A stretch of DNA of 64,000 nucleotides. Origin: Robertmurraya andreesenii (GTDB lineage Bacteria > Bacillota > Bacilli > Bacillales > Cytobacillaceae). Positions 52,153 to 60,789 of the stretch are shown here, piece by piece; the stretch's first letter is position 1; each line of letters opens with the position of its first letter. The notes under the pieces were generated by a model. That model was not told where the DNA came from, did no database searches, and saw only the letters and a program-made list of their open reading frames with translations. The translations under genes and the position numbers were made by a program. The DNA is taken from assembly GCF_030813005.1 (NCBI RefSeq), contig NZ_JAUSTU010000010.1, positions 1-64,000 of the forward strand. The letters are read 5' to 3'.

Positions 52153-52326
52153 CTAATTATTTTTATCGCTGCGTTTCTGATTTGCGATATATTCATTTCT
52201 TTCCCCGCCGTCCGACAATTCTTCCGAATACCCATACCCTGTATCTGATGGCACTAAATTAGAATTCTTAATTTGTTCGTTTGACAAATTAAGATTAGGT
52301 GCAGCTTCATGGTTGAGCTTACTCAT
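52153..52326 (-). CDS. Hypothetical 57-residue hydrophilic protein
   Basis: A small hydrophilic, Asn/Ser/Glu-rich protein beginning MSKLNHEAAPNLNLSNEQ and ending IANQKRSDKNN, with no membrane segment. GGTGGAGGTGATCC precedes the ATG, a strong ribosome site. Composition resembles small spore-associated proteins, but I do not recognise a family. It lies between recD2 and yrrD on the same strand, after the recD2 terminator. Confidence 0.7.
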   Translation of the reverse strand: MSKLNHEAAPNLNLSNEQIKNSNLVPSDTGYGYSEELSDGGERNEYIANQKRSDKNN

Positions 52327-52372
52327 TGGATCACCTCCACCCTTATTTTTTGTGAATTGATTTTAGAGATAC

Positions 52373-52400
52373 AAAAAAAAGAGTACCAAAATTGGCACTC
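52373..52400 (-). terminator. Terminator after recD2
   Basis: On the minus strand GAGTGCCAA-TT-TTGGTACTC (one mismatched pair) is followed by eight T residues. Confidence 0.85.
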
Positions 52401-52404
52401 CTGA

Positions 52405-54816
52405 TTATTTTTCCAAGAAATCATAGGGTGTTATGTTCTCCATTCCAATTAACGGATCGATATCTAGCATATTTTCCTCGTATAAGAAGGGTTTACTTTC
52501 CTTTGATTCGAGCTGTTGAGGAGACTCCCCTTCCTTAGCTATCGCTTCCCTTAATTTTGATTGAAGCGTCGTCAGTCTGTTTTGCTCATCTGCTTTTGCT
52601 ACGGCCATTCGTAATGCCTCTTCCTCCCCACATAAAATGAGAGAGCTTTTGGCCCGGGTAATCGCTGTGTAGATTAAATTTCTTCGCAGCATCCTGTAAT
52701 AGCTTTTTACTATCGGCAGGATGACAATGGGAAATTCACTCCCCTGTGATTTATGGACCGAGCAGCAATAGGCATGGGTAATTTGATTCAAATCCTGACG
52801 CATATAGGTGGCTTCAATGCCCTCAAAGGAAACAACGATCATGTCCTCTTTCTCGGTGTTTTCCTTTGCATAAAAAATGGATACAATCTCCCCGATATCT
52901 CCGTTATAAACATTGTTTTCCGGCTGATTAACGAGCTGCAGGACCTTGTCTCCAATTCGGTATTTCACGTCGCCAAATTTGAGCTCCTTGCGGGTTCCAC
53001 TTTCATTGCTGTTAAAGATCTCTTGAACAATTTCATTGAGTCGGTCAATCCCAGCCGGCCCCTTATACATCGGAGCAAGTACCTGAATATCCTTAGAGGT
53101 ATATCCCTTTTTCTTGGCATTTTCGGTAACCTTCTCAACCACTTCGCTAATCTGCGCCGTCGTACACCTAATAAATGAACGATCATTTTGCGGTTTTGTT
53201 AAATTATCGGGAAGCTGTCCGCTTTTGATGTGGTGGGCAAGCTCAATGATCGAGGAGCCATTCTCCTGCCGATAAATATCGGTGAGTTTCACAGTCGGAA
53301 TACGTTCTGAGGCAAGTAAATCCTTAAGCACTTGCCCAGGTCCCACCGATGGCAATTGATCCTCATCACCCACCAGAATCACTTGAATATGCTCTGGCAA
53401 TGCTTTAAATAATTGATGAGCAAGCCAAATATCAAGCATCGAGGTTTCATCAACGATCAAAATTTTTCCTTCAAGAGGATTGTCTTCATCTCTACTGAAG
53501 CCCTCTACGCCATTCCATCCAAGAAGGCGATGAATCGTGACAGCTGGGAGCCCAGTAGATTCACTCATTCTTTTCGCCGCCCTTCCTGTTGGCGCCGCTA
53601 GTAAAAAAGGAAAGGGCTCTTCTCTTTTGTAATCCTTTGGATCCAATGAGCAGCCATGCAATTCACCATAGAGCTCCACAATACCTTTTATTACCGTTGT
53701 TTTTCCTGTTCCAGGTCCACCGGTCAGAATAAGCATAGGGGACATGAGCGCAGTTTGAATGGCCTCCCTCTGAGTTGGAGCGTACTGAACCTTCAGTCTT
53801 TCCTCCAATGCTCCTAAGGCGAGTAGAAATTCGGACTCTGGAAATTGTTCATCATATTCTGTTTGCTCGAGCAAGCGTTTAATATTCGTGACGAGACCTT
53901 TTTCGGAAAAATATAAGGAAGGCAAATAGATGCGTTTCTCTTCAATGATGATTTTTCCTTCCTCTTCAAGCTTAATGAGCTCGTTTGAAATATCGGTATA
54001 CTCAATGGAATCCCTTTTGTTTTCCTCGAGGAGCCTTTTGACGTTAATCAAAAGCTCTTTGGCCGGAAGATAGACATGGCCTGCCTGCATACACTGCGCA
54101 TCTAGGACAAACAAGCAGGCTGCCTTTATTCGGTCAGGATGGTTCCCTGAAATCCCCATTTGAAAACCTAATTCATCCGCCCGAGTAAAGCCAATTCCCT
54201 CCACATCCTCGACAAGTCTGTAAGGATTCTTCTGGATGATCTCAATCGTTTGTTCCTTGTATATTTGGTATATTTTCATCGAGATTTGCGGACCAAACCC
54301 AAATTGATTAAGAGCAATCATGGCTTGTTCTAAGCCTTGATTGGCCAGGAGTGTATCATACAAGTCTTTTGCCTTTTCGGGAGGAAGCTTTGGTACCGAA
54401 TCCAATAATGAGGGCTGGCTTAATATTCGAGAAATGGCATTCTCCCCTAGAGTCTCGACAATTTTCTCTGCTGTCTTTTTCCCGATTCCTTTAAAAAGCT
54501 CCCCAGATAGATATGCAATCACACCCTGCTTCGTTTGGGGCAGCTCCTTGCGAAAATGCTCAGCATGAAATTGCACGCCAAATTTCGGATGCTCCTTCAT
54601 TTGCCCGTAGAAGGTATAGGTCTCTTGATCATGTACTCTCGGAAAATAGCCTGTAATAACAGCTTCCTTCTCGTCGTAGGATTCATTTGTTTCTTCCACT
54701 CTAATTCTTAGAACGGTATATAAATTTTGCTCATTGTGAAAAATCGTCACGAGATGCTTTCCCTTTATGTATTTTGCCTCTTCATTAAAAAGATCAAGCT
54801 TTTCCTGCTCTGCCAA
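52405..54816 (-). CDS. recD2: RecD2-type 5'-3' DNA helicase
   Basis: An 803-residue SF1B helicase (YrrC), not part of a RecBCD complex, that aids replication-fork progress and mismatch-linked repair. A long N-terminal region contains helix-hairpin-helix elements (GIGKKTAEKIVETLG and GIGFTRADELGFQMG). The helicase core has Walker A GGPGTGKTT (366-374), Walker B VDETSMLD and the C-terminal motif HKSQGSEFP. It is downstream of yrrB by 40 bases. Confidence 0.95.
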   Translation of the reverse strand: MAEQEKLDLFNEEAKYIKGKHLVTIFHNEQNLYTVLRIRVEETNESYDEKEAVITGYFPRVHDQETYTFYGQMKEHPKFGVQFHAEHFRKELPQTKQGVIAYLSGELFKGIGKKTAEKIVETLGENAISRILSQPSLLDSVPKLPPEKAKDLYDTLLANQGLEQAMIALNQFGFGPQISMKIYQIYKEQTIEIIQKNPYRLVEDVEGIGFTRADELGFQMGISGNHPDRIKAACLFVLDAQCMQAGHVYLPAKELLINVKRLLEENKRDSIEYTDISNELIKLEEEGKIIIEEKRIYLPSLYFSEKGLVTNIKRLLEQTEYDEQFPESEFLLALGALEERLKVQYAPTQREAIQTALMSPMLILTGGPGTGKTTVIKGIVELYGELHGCSLDPKDYKREEPFPFLLAAPTGRAAKRMSESTGLPAVTIHRLLGWNGVEGFSRDEDNPLEGKILIVDETSMLDIWLAHQLFKALPEHIQVILVGDEDQLPSVGPGQVLKDLLASERIPTVKLTDIYRQENGSSIIELAHHIKSGQLPDNLTKPQNDRSFIRCTTAQISEVVEKVTENAKKKGYTSKDIQVLAPMYKGPAGIDRLNEIVQEIFNSNESGTRKELKFGDVKYRIGDKVLQLVNQPENNVYNGDIGEIVSIFYAKENTEKEDMIVVSFEGIEATYMRQDLNQITHAYCCSVHKSQGSEFPIVILPIVKSYYRMLRRNLIYTAITRAKSSLILCGEEEALRMAVAKADEQNRLTTLQSKLREAIAKEGESPQQLESKESKPFLYEENMLDIDPLIGMENITPYDFLEK

Positions 54817-54856
54817 AGTCCTTCCTCCTTTCGTAATATTTTTTTATGTTAATCGT

Positions 54857-55516
54857 CTACTGATCCGTTCCCTTTTCCATTAGCTTTTTTCCGTAGCCAG
54901 CTAGCATATGATCGGGCTGAATTTGTAAAGCCTTCTCGAACATTGCGAGTGCCTGTTCACCGTTTTCTTGATAGCCATAGGCTACACCCAAATTATAAAA
55001 GGCATCTGCATGGTTTTCATCGAGCTTGATGCACGCTTGGAATTGTTCCATCGCAGCATCGATCAGCTCCAAGCCTGCCAAACAGAGCCCATATTGAAAA
55101 TGCGCCTCTGGATCATTTTCGTTCAATTCGACACTTCTTTGTAGATAAGGAAGGGCTAAGCGTGGCTGTTCGAGCTGAGCCAGTGTCAATCCGAGCATAA
55201 AATAATTATCGCTTGAATCCAAGCCCTTTTGAAGTGCTTTTTCGAACATATTCTTGGCTGCTTCTAGATTCTCATTTTCAAAATAGAGATTCCCAGCACT
55301 ATAATAAGCGGCTGCCGCATTTTCATCGAGTTGCATGGCTTTTTCAAAGAAGCTTAATGCCTTTTCATTTTCCCCTACAGCTGCCAGTACATTGCCAAAA
55401 TTAATATAGGAAACAGCATCCTTTGGATTCTCTTCAATCGCTTCCATAAAAATTTTCGCTGCTTCCTCCCATTTTCCCTCTTGCATATATTTGATTCCCT
55501 GTTGATTCTTGTCCAT
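54857..55516 (-). CDS. yrrB: TPR-repeat protein YrrB
   Basis: A 219-residue protein made almost entirely of six tetratricopeptide repeats (such as AVSYINFGNVLAAVGENEKA and AAAAYYSAGNLYFENENLEA), a protein-binding scaffold. Its partner is unknown. It lies between mnmA and recD2 in the conserved Bacillus order, suggesting a tRNA-thiolation or repair context, but no direct evidence is visible. Confidence 0.93.
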   Translation of the reverse strand: MDKNQQGIKYMQEGKWEEAAKIFMEAIEENPKDAVSYINFGNVLAAVGENEKALSFFEKAMQLDENAAAAYYSAGNLYFENENLEAAKNMFEKALQKGLDSSDNYFMLGLTLAQLEQPRLALPYLQRSVELNENDPEAHFQYGLCLAGLELIDAAMEQFQACIKLDENHADAFYNLGVAYGYQENGEQALAMFEKALQIQPDHMLAGYGKKLMEKGTDQ

Positions 55517-55580
55517 ATCTTCACGCTCCTAATGATAAGGGCTTTTATTTTTGGCTATGTTGATTTTCAGTGTTGATACA

Positions 55581-55647
55581 GCCATATGTGCATGGGTGAA
55601 TGGGTTTTGCTCGGACGAGCAACGTAGTGAACCTATGCACATATGGC
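55581..55647. repeat. Nested palindrome, copy D (inverted orientation)
   Basis: Read on the minus strand, GCCATATGTGCATAGG and CCCATGCACATATGGC (15 of 16 pairs) enclose a 35-base centre with TTCACTACG, the hairpin GCTCG-TC-CGAGC, and AACCCATTCA. The arms match no other copy, yet pair with each other. It lies in the gap between yrrB and mnmA. Confidence 0.88.
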
Positions 55648-55722
55648 GGTATAAAGATCAACATCAAAATTTAACTGCGCCTATTTTTTATAAAAAGTAT
55701 AGCATAATTTCGCCATAGGAAA

Positions 55723-55747
55723 ACCTCGATTCTGTTGGAATCGAGGT
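55723..55747 (-). terminator. Terminator after mnmA
   Basis: ACCTCGATTC and GAATCGAGGT form a perfect 10-bp stem with a 5-base loop, followed by TTTTCC on the minus strand, directly after the mnmA stop. Confidence 0.85.
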
Positions 55748-56863
55748 CTACCCTACATATGTTAATCGCTTTCCATCCCGATACACTTCATCAATTGTTC
55801 CCCCACCAAGACATTCATCTCCATTGTAGAAAACAACTGCTTGTCCAGGGGTCACGGCACGAATCGGTTCATGGAAGATGACCTTTGCTTTGCCATCCTC
55901 CAATAGATGAACGGTCACCTTATTATCAGGCTGACGATAGCGAAACTTTGCAGTGCAATCAAAGGTTTCTGGTTTTTCTTTGTTTGAAACCCAGCTTACA
56001 TTTACCGCTGTGATGGAATCCGAATAAAGCATGTCATTATGGAAATTCTGTCCAACATAGAGAACATTTCGCTCGAGGTCCTTGCCAATGACAAACCATG
56101 GATCCCCTGCACCACCGATTCCAAGCCCATGACGTTGGCCAATCGTATAATACATCAGACCATCATGCTTACCCATAACTTCCCCATCAAAGGTCTCCAT
56201 GTTACCTGGCTGAGCAGGAAGATAATTGCTCAGGAATTCTTTGAAATTTCGCTCCCCAATGAAACAAATCCCTGTGCTGTCTTTTTTTGTGGCAGTCGCA
56301 AGATTCGCTTCCTTCGCAATTTCTCGAACCTTGGATTTCTCAATATCCCCGATTGGAAACATCACTTTTTCTAGCTGATCCTGGGTTAGTTGGTTCAAGA
56401 AATAGGTTTGATCCTTATTCTCATCCACCCCACGGAGCATTTTCACCTCTCCATCCCGCTCTTCGACTCTTGCGTAATGGCCCGTGGCAAGGTAATCGGC
56501 TCCAAGACTGACGGCATGCTCGAGAAAAGCCTTAAATTTAATTTCTTTATTGCACATCACATCTGGATTTGGTGTACGTCCCGCCTTATATTCATCAAGG
56601 AAATAGGTAAAGACCTTATCCCAGTATTGCTTTTCGAAATTCACCGCGTAATAGGGAATCCCGATTTGATTGCAGACACGAATGACGTCATCATAATCCT
56701 CTGTTGCTGTACAAACGCCATTTTCATCTGTGTCGTCCCAGTTTTTCATGAAGATACCGATGACATCATAGCCCTGCTGCTTCAAGAGCAAAGCCGCCAC
56801 CGATGAATCCACTCCACCGCTCATACCAACGACCACTCTTGTATCTTTCGGATCCTTCTTCAT
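55748..56863 (-). CDS. mnmA: tRNA-specific 2-thiouridylase MnmA
   Basis: A 371-residue enzyme that adds the 2-thio group to wobble U34 of Lys, Glu and Gln tRNAs. The ATP-binding PP-loop is VGMSGGVDSSVA. Catalytic cysteines are Cys104 (PDVMCNKEIK) and Cys200 (STGICFIGER). Sulfur comes from the adjacent cysteine desulfurase, 23 bases upstream, in the direct-transfer system known from B. subtilis YrvO-MnmA. Confidence 0.97.
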   Translation of the reverse strand: MKKDPKDTRVVVGMSGGVDSSVAALLLKQQGYDVIGIFMKNWDDTDENGVCTATEDYDDVIRVCNQIGIPYYAVNFEKQYWDKVFTYFLDEYKAGRTPNPDVMCNKEIKFKAFLEHAVSLGADYLATGHYARVEERDGEVKMLRGVDENKDQTYFLNQLTQDQLEKVMFPIGDIEKSKVREIAKEANLATATKKDSTGICFIGERNFKEFLSNYLPAQPGNMETFDGEVMGKHDGLMYYTIGQRHGLGIGGAGDPWFVIGKDLERNVLYVGQNFHNDMLYSDSITAVNVSWVSNKEKPETFDCTAKFRYRQPDNKVTVHLLEDGKAKVIFHEPIRAVTPGQAVVFYNGDECLGGGTIDEVYRDGKRLTYVG

Positions 56864-56886
56864 TTCCTCACCTCACTTGCTGTAGA

Positions 56887-58032
56887 TCATCTATTTGTTA
56901 ACCGTTTCACAATTTTCGCCGTTGATTCAGCAACCTTTTCGATTTGTTCCTCTGTATTGCCTAGTCCGAAGCTAAAGCGAATTGAATTTCTGATACGGTC
57001 GGATTCATGGCCAAACATAGCAACCAGTACATGTGAAGGCTCGATGCTCCCGGCAGTACATGCAGAACCGCTTGAAGCGGCAATTCCTGCAAGGTCCAAG
57101 TTGACAAGCATCGCCTCAACATCTGTACCTGGGAAGCTTAAGTTTAAAACATGAGGCAGTGATTTTTCAAGTGATCCGTTCGGCGAAAAATTGATTTCAG
57201 CTTTCTTCAAGGAACTGAGTATGATTTCTTTATAATGGTTATAACGGTTTGCCTTCTGCTCTCTCTCCACAATGGCAATTTTTACCGCCTCTTCAAAGCC
57301 AGTAATAGCAGCAACATTTTCAGTTCCCGCTCGTCTTTTTCGTTCTTGCTCTCCTCCAAAAATAAGTGGAGCAAGCTTGACCCCTTTTTTGGCAAAAAGG
57401 AAGCCAATCCCCTTTGGCCCATTTATTTTATGTGCTGACACACTTAAAAGGTCAATATTCAATGCTTTCACATCGATATCAATTAGTCCAAAGGCTTGAA
57501 CGGCATCGGTGTGAAAAACAGCAGAATGATTTTTCAAAAGCTCACCGATTTCTTTAATTGGCTGAAGCGTCCCTACTTCATTATTCCCAAACATGATCGT
57601 CACAAGGATCGTATCATCACGTAACGCATCGGCCACTGCTTGGACGGATACACAGCCCTGTTCATCCACAGGTAAATACGTAATGTCATAACCTTTTTTC
57701 TCAAGCTGTTCACAGGTATGAAGAACGGCATGATGTTCAATTTGTGTTGTGATGATATGCCTTCCATTCTTTTGGTTAGCTTCTGCCACACCCAAAATGG
57801 CGTAGTTGTCAGCCTCTGTTCCACCGCTTGTAAAAATGATCTCATTTGCTTCTGCCCCGATTGCTTTAGCAAGGGTGTTTCTCGCTTCATCAACAAGATG
57901 TCTCGCCTCGCGCCCAAATGCATGAATGCTCGACGGATTTCCAAAAGCCGCTTGCATCGTACTCGTAATTCTTTCAATCACCCTTGGATCCATAGGTGAT
58001 GTGGCTGCATGATCGACATAAATTCGTTCCAA
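56887..58032 (-). CDS. yrvO: Cysteine desulfurase (YrvO-type) for tRNA thiolation
   Basis: A 381-residue PLP enzyme of the NifS/IscS group. The PLP lysine lies in SVSAHKINGPKG (about residue 202) and the sulfur-carrying cysteine in SSGSACTAGSIEPSHV (about 325). The TTG start giving (M)ERIYVDHAATSP has GAGGTAGGTGAACAAAC upstream and aligns with the family. A longer reading from an ATG 18 codons upstream is unsupported. It lies between cymR and mnmA, dedicated to MnmA-linked 2-thiouridine synthesis. Confidence 0.95.
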   Translation of the reverse strand: MERIYVDHAATSPMDPRVIERITSTMQAAFGNPSSIHAFGREARHLVDEARNTLAKAIGAEANEIIFTSGGTEADNYAILGVAEANQKNGRHIITTQIEHHAVLHTCEQLEKKGYDITYLPVDEQGCVSVQAVADALRDDTILVTIMFGNNEVGTLQPIKEIGELLKNHSAVFHTDAVQAFGLIDIDVKALNIDLLSVSAHKINGPKGIGFLFAKKGVKLAPLIFGGEQERKRRAGTENVAAITGFEEAVKIAIVEREQKANRYNHYKEIILSSLKKAEINFSPNGSLEKSLPHVLNLSFPGTDVEAMLVNLDLAGIAASSGSACTAGSIEPSHVLVAMFGHESDRIRNSIRFSFGLGNTEEQIEKVAESTAKIVKRLTNR

Positions 58033-58048
58033 AGTTTGTTCACCTACC

Positions 58049-58468
58049 TCAAATATAAAACATATAGGCATCTGTTTCTCCATCATCGCGATGGTTTGCC
58101 AGATCCTCTAGTGTTGTATTCTCCAATACATTTTTAACAGCATCACGAATCCGAATCCATAGCTCCCTTTTGGCAGGCTCTTCATCTTCGATCCCTTCAA
58201 CAGGTGTAATCGGCCCTTCAAGGACACGAATAATATCACCTGAAGTAATCTTCGATGGTTCATCTGCCAAAACATAGCCGCCGTAGGCACCGCGAATGCT
58301 TTTTACTAGACCCGCATTCCGTAGAGGGGCAATCAGCTGCTCCAAATAATGCTCAGACAGATCATTTGCCTGGGCGATTGCCTTCAATGAAACGGGGCCC
58401 TCTCCATACTTCTTCGCTAACTCAATCATGATCGTTAAACCATATCGACCTTTAGTTGAAATTTTCAT
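58049..58468 (-). CDS. cymR: Cysteine metabolism repressor CymR
   Basis: A 139-residue Rrf2-family regulator. The winged helix (about 1-80) contains KISTKGRYGLTIMIELAKKYG and LSEHYLEQLIAPLRNAGLVKSIRGAYGG. In B. subtilis CymR pairs with the cysteine synthase CysK to repress sulfur-uptake genes when cysteine is abundant. It lacks the three-cysteine cluster of Fe-S Rrf2 proteins. Its start overlaps the upstream membrane-protein gene by 4 bases, and yrvO follows. Confidence 0.95.
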   Translation of the reverse strand: MKISTKGRYGLTIMIELAKKYGEGPVSLKAIAQANDLSEHYLEQLIAPLRNAGLVKSIRGAYGGYVLADEPSKITSGDIIRVLEGPITPVEGIEDEEPAKRELWIRIRDAVKNVLENTTLEDLANHRDDGETDAYMFYI

Positions 58469-59145
58469 ACCCTTGCACCTCGATTTGTGTCTTGTTCTAT
58501 TCCTTTATCCTCTCGTTTTAGCTTTCGCAGCCATCCATCTGTGAACCGCTGACATTGAGGAAGACATATCCCAGCGATTGGTCCAATCATCAGGCTTATT
58601 AATATTGTCCCCCAAAAAACAGGGCCACCTAACTGCCAGCCAACAATAAGAACGAGAACCTCCATAAATACTCTGACATTTCGGATCTTCCATTTTGTTT
58701 TTTCTGTCAAAGCAATCATTAGACTATCACGTGGTCCGGCTCCAAATTGAGCAGAAATATATAATCCCATTCCATATCCGTTTAAAAGGAGTCCTGCGGC
58801 AAACATAACTGCCTTCCCGCCAAATCCTTCCGGCGTTTGCAGAAATGGCAGAAGAAAATACATATCGATAAAAAGGCCGATTAGGACCATATTTAGAAAT
58901 GCGCCGATTTGCGGAAACCCTTGTGAAATAAACGACGCAATTGTTAAGATAACCACCCCTACAATTATCGACCAAGTTCCAATGGTTAAACCAAATTGAT
59001 AGTATAAACCAACATGAAGCACATCCCATGGGGTTGCACCCAAATCAGCTTTGATTAAAAGGACAAGTCCTAATGACATAACAAGCAGTCCAAGAATGTA
59101 AATCACGAATCTTGGTCCAACCTGACCTTTGCTCTGAATCCCCAT
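58465..59145 (-). CDS. YczE/YitT-like membrane protein
   Basis: A 226-residue polytopic protein with about five membrane segments. Two similar halves share the pattern ADLGATPWDVL and AQFGAGPRDSL, typical of the YczE family. Function is unknown; in B. subtilis YczE affects surfactin production at another locus. I chose the ATG after GGAGACGCAGCG. It overlaps cymR by 4 bases (ATGA), implying coupled translation. Link to cysteine metabolism is inferred from this arrangement only. Confidence 0.85.
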   Translation of the reverse strand: MGIQSKGQVGPRFVIYILGLLVMSLGLVLLIKADLGATPWDVLHVGLYYQFGLTIGTWSIIVGVVILTIASFISQGFPQIGAFLNMVLIGLFIDMYFLLPFLQTPEGFGGKAVMFAAGLLLNGYGMGLYISAQFGAGPRDSLMIALTEKTKWKIRNVRVFMEVLVLIVGWQLGGPVFWGTILISLMIGPIAGICLPQCQRFTDGWLRKLKREDKGIEQDTNRGARV

Positions 59146-59311
59146 CGCTGCGTCTCCATTTCCCCTACATGATTTTTCTCCCATATGAATTTTATCAAAA
59201 TCCTGATTAATTTGATAGGCTTTTGCTATTATTGCCTAACCATGCTTTCTATTAGTTGGAAAACGATGCAAATCCCTTCATCATTTGGTATCGTAAAGGT
59301 ACTGGAAACTT

Positions 59312-59346
59312 AATGGCTGGCACTCGAGCCATTCAATAGCCTATTG
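59312..59346. repeat. Two adjacent short palindromes upstream of rarA
   Basis: AATGGCT and AGCCATT (8-base loop) abut CAATAG-C-CTATTG, just before the rarA ribosome site. They may be an operator or an mRNA hairpin. Neither has a T run. The rest of the roughly 200-base gap to the divergent gene shows no clear promoter I would commit to. Confidence 0.5.
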
Positions 59347-59364
59347 TTAATGGAGAGAAGGATT

Positions 59365-60633
59365 ATGAACGTTAAACCACTTGCTTATCGTATGAGACCA
59401 CGAACAATCGATGAAATCATTGGACAAAGCCATCTTGTTGGTGAAGGAAAAATTATTTACAGAATGGTGAAGGCAAAACAACTGTCATCAATGATTTTGT
59501 ATGGACCACCAGGAATTGGAAAGACCTCTATCGCCAGTGCGATTGCAGGAAGCACTAAGCTTGCTTTCAGAATGCTGAATGCAGTGACGAATAATAAGAA
59601 GGATCTAGAAATTGTGGCCGCAGAAGCGAAAATGTCAGGAAGTGTCATTCTCTTGCTTGATGAGGTCCATCGCCTTGATAAGGGAAAACAGGATTTTCTT
59701 CTTCCTCACCTAGAGAATGGTTCCATCGTTTTGATCGGGGCAACCACAAGCAACCCTTACCATGCGATAAATCCTGCGATTCGGAGCCGCTGCCAAATTT
59801 TTGAACTTAAGCCCCTCGAGCCGGAAGAGATTATGGAAGCACTAAGAAGGGCGATTTCCGATAAGGAAAGAGGACTTGGAAACTATTCAATTCGAATAAC
59901 AGATGACGCTCTCTTGCATTTCGCCACCGCTTCCAACGGCGATGTGAGAAGCTCTTTGAACGCCCTAGAGCTCGCAGTTATCTCTACGGAAAAGGATGAA
60001 GAGGGCATCGTCCAAATAGACCTTGGAATTGCCGAAGAATGCATGCAAAAGAAGAGCTTTTCTCATGACAAGGATGGAGATGGTCATTATGACGTTCTCT
60101 CCGCTTTCCAGAAATCGATTCGAGGCAGTGATGTCAATGCTGCTCTCCATTATTTAGGTCGTCTTATCGAGGCGGGAGATTTGGTGAGTATCGGCAGAAG
60201 ACTGGTTGTCATCGCCTACGAGGACATTGGACTAGCCAGTCCTCAAGCTGGGCCAAGAACACTCGCAGCGGTAGAAGCGGCAGAGAGGATTGGTTTTCCT
60301 GAAGCGCGAATCCCACTGGCTAATGCAGTCATTGAGCTCTGCTTATCACCGAAATCAAATTCAGCGATTATGGCCATCGATGAAGCGATCGCTGATATTC
60401 GTAAGGGCATTAGCGGTGAGGTCCCAGACCATTTGAAGGACGCCCATTACAAGGGTGCCAAGGAGCTCGGTCGCGGGATCGAATACTTATATCCCCATAA
60501 TTATGAAAACGGTTGGATCAAACAGCAGTATCTTCCCGATCGGATTAAGAACAAAATGTACTATGAACCAAAAAAGACAGGAAAATTCGAGCAGGCATTG
60601 GCGATTGTCTATGAAAGACTCATGAAAAGTTAA
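59365..60633 (+). CDS. rarA: Replication-associated recombination protein RarA
   Basis: A 422-residue AAA+ ATPase (MgsA/YrvN) that acts at stalled replication forks and tunes recombination. Walker A is YGPPGIGKTSIA, Walker B LLLDEVHRLD, sensor I GATTSNPYHA, and the C-terminal tetramerisation region includes GDLVSIGRRLVVIAYEDIGLA-type sequence around residue 270-290. The ATG follows GGAGAGAAGGATT. It is divergent from the cymR unit, as in B. subtilis. Confidence 0.96.
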   Translation: MNVKPLAYRMRPRTIDEIIGQSHLVGEGKIIYRMVKAKQLSSMILYGPPGIGKTSIASAIAGSTKLAFRMLNAVTNNKKDLEIVAAEAKMSGSVILLLDEVHRLDKGKQDFLLPHLENGSIVLIGATTSNPYHAINPAIRSRCQIFELKPLEPEEIMEALRRAISDKERGLGNYSIRITDDALLHFATASNGDVRSSLNALELAVISTEKDEEGIVQIDLGIAEECMQKKSFSHDKDGDGHYDVLSAFQKSIRGSDVNAALHYLGRLIEAGDLVSIGRRLVVIAYEDIGLASPQAGPRTLAAVEAAERIGFPEARIPLANAVIELCLSPKSNSAIMAIDEAIADIRKGISGEVPDHLKDAHYKGAKELGRGIEYLYPHNYENGWIKQQYLPDRIKNKMYYEPKKTGKFEQALAIVYERLMKS

Positions 60634-60643
60634 TGAAGGAAGC

Positions 60644-60673
60644 AAAAAACCGCAGGATGATCTGCGGTTTTTT
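60644..60673. terminator. Bidirectional terminator after rarA
   Basis: AAAAAACCGCAG and CTGCGGTTTTTT form a perfect stem with a short loop. T runs on both sides suit both rarA and convergent transcription. Confidence 0.88.
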
Positions 60674-60684
60674 GCTTGGACGGA

Positions 60685-60770
60685 TTTGCCGATATTTGCG
60701 ATAAAATCAGTTTATTTGCGGTATTTCCATTTTATTTGCGGAAATTCATTTTTATTTGCGACAAATCGAA
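60685..60770. repeat. Short tandem array with a 20-bp period
   Basis: TTTGCG recurs at 60695, 60715, 60735 and 60755, exactly 20 bases apart, in units reading ATTTGCGG followed by an A/T-rich half. A partial copy precedes them. It lies in the convergent gap between rarA and the ABC permease. Confidence 0.75.
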
Positions 60771-60789
60771 TATATTAGTGAAACCCCAT

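Noticed and set aside
60685..60770. Possible CRISPR or regulatory iteron array at the 20-bp repeats
   Set aside because: Units are too short for CRISPR. Iterons would need a nearby origin or replication gene, which is absent.
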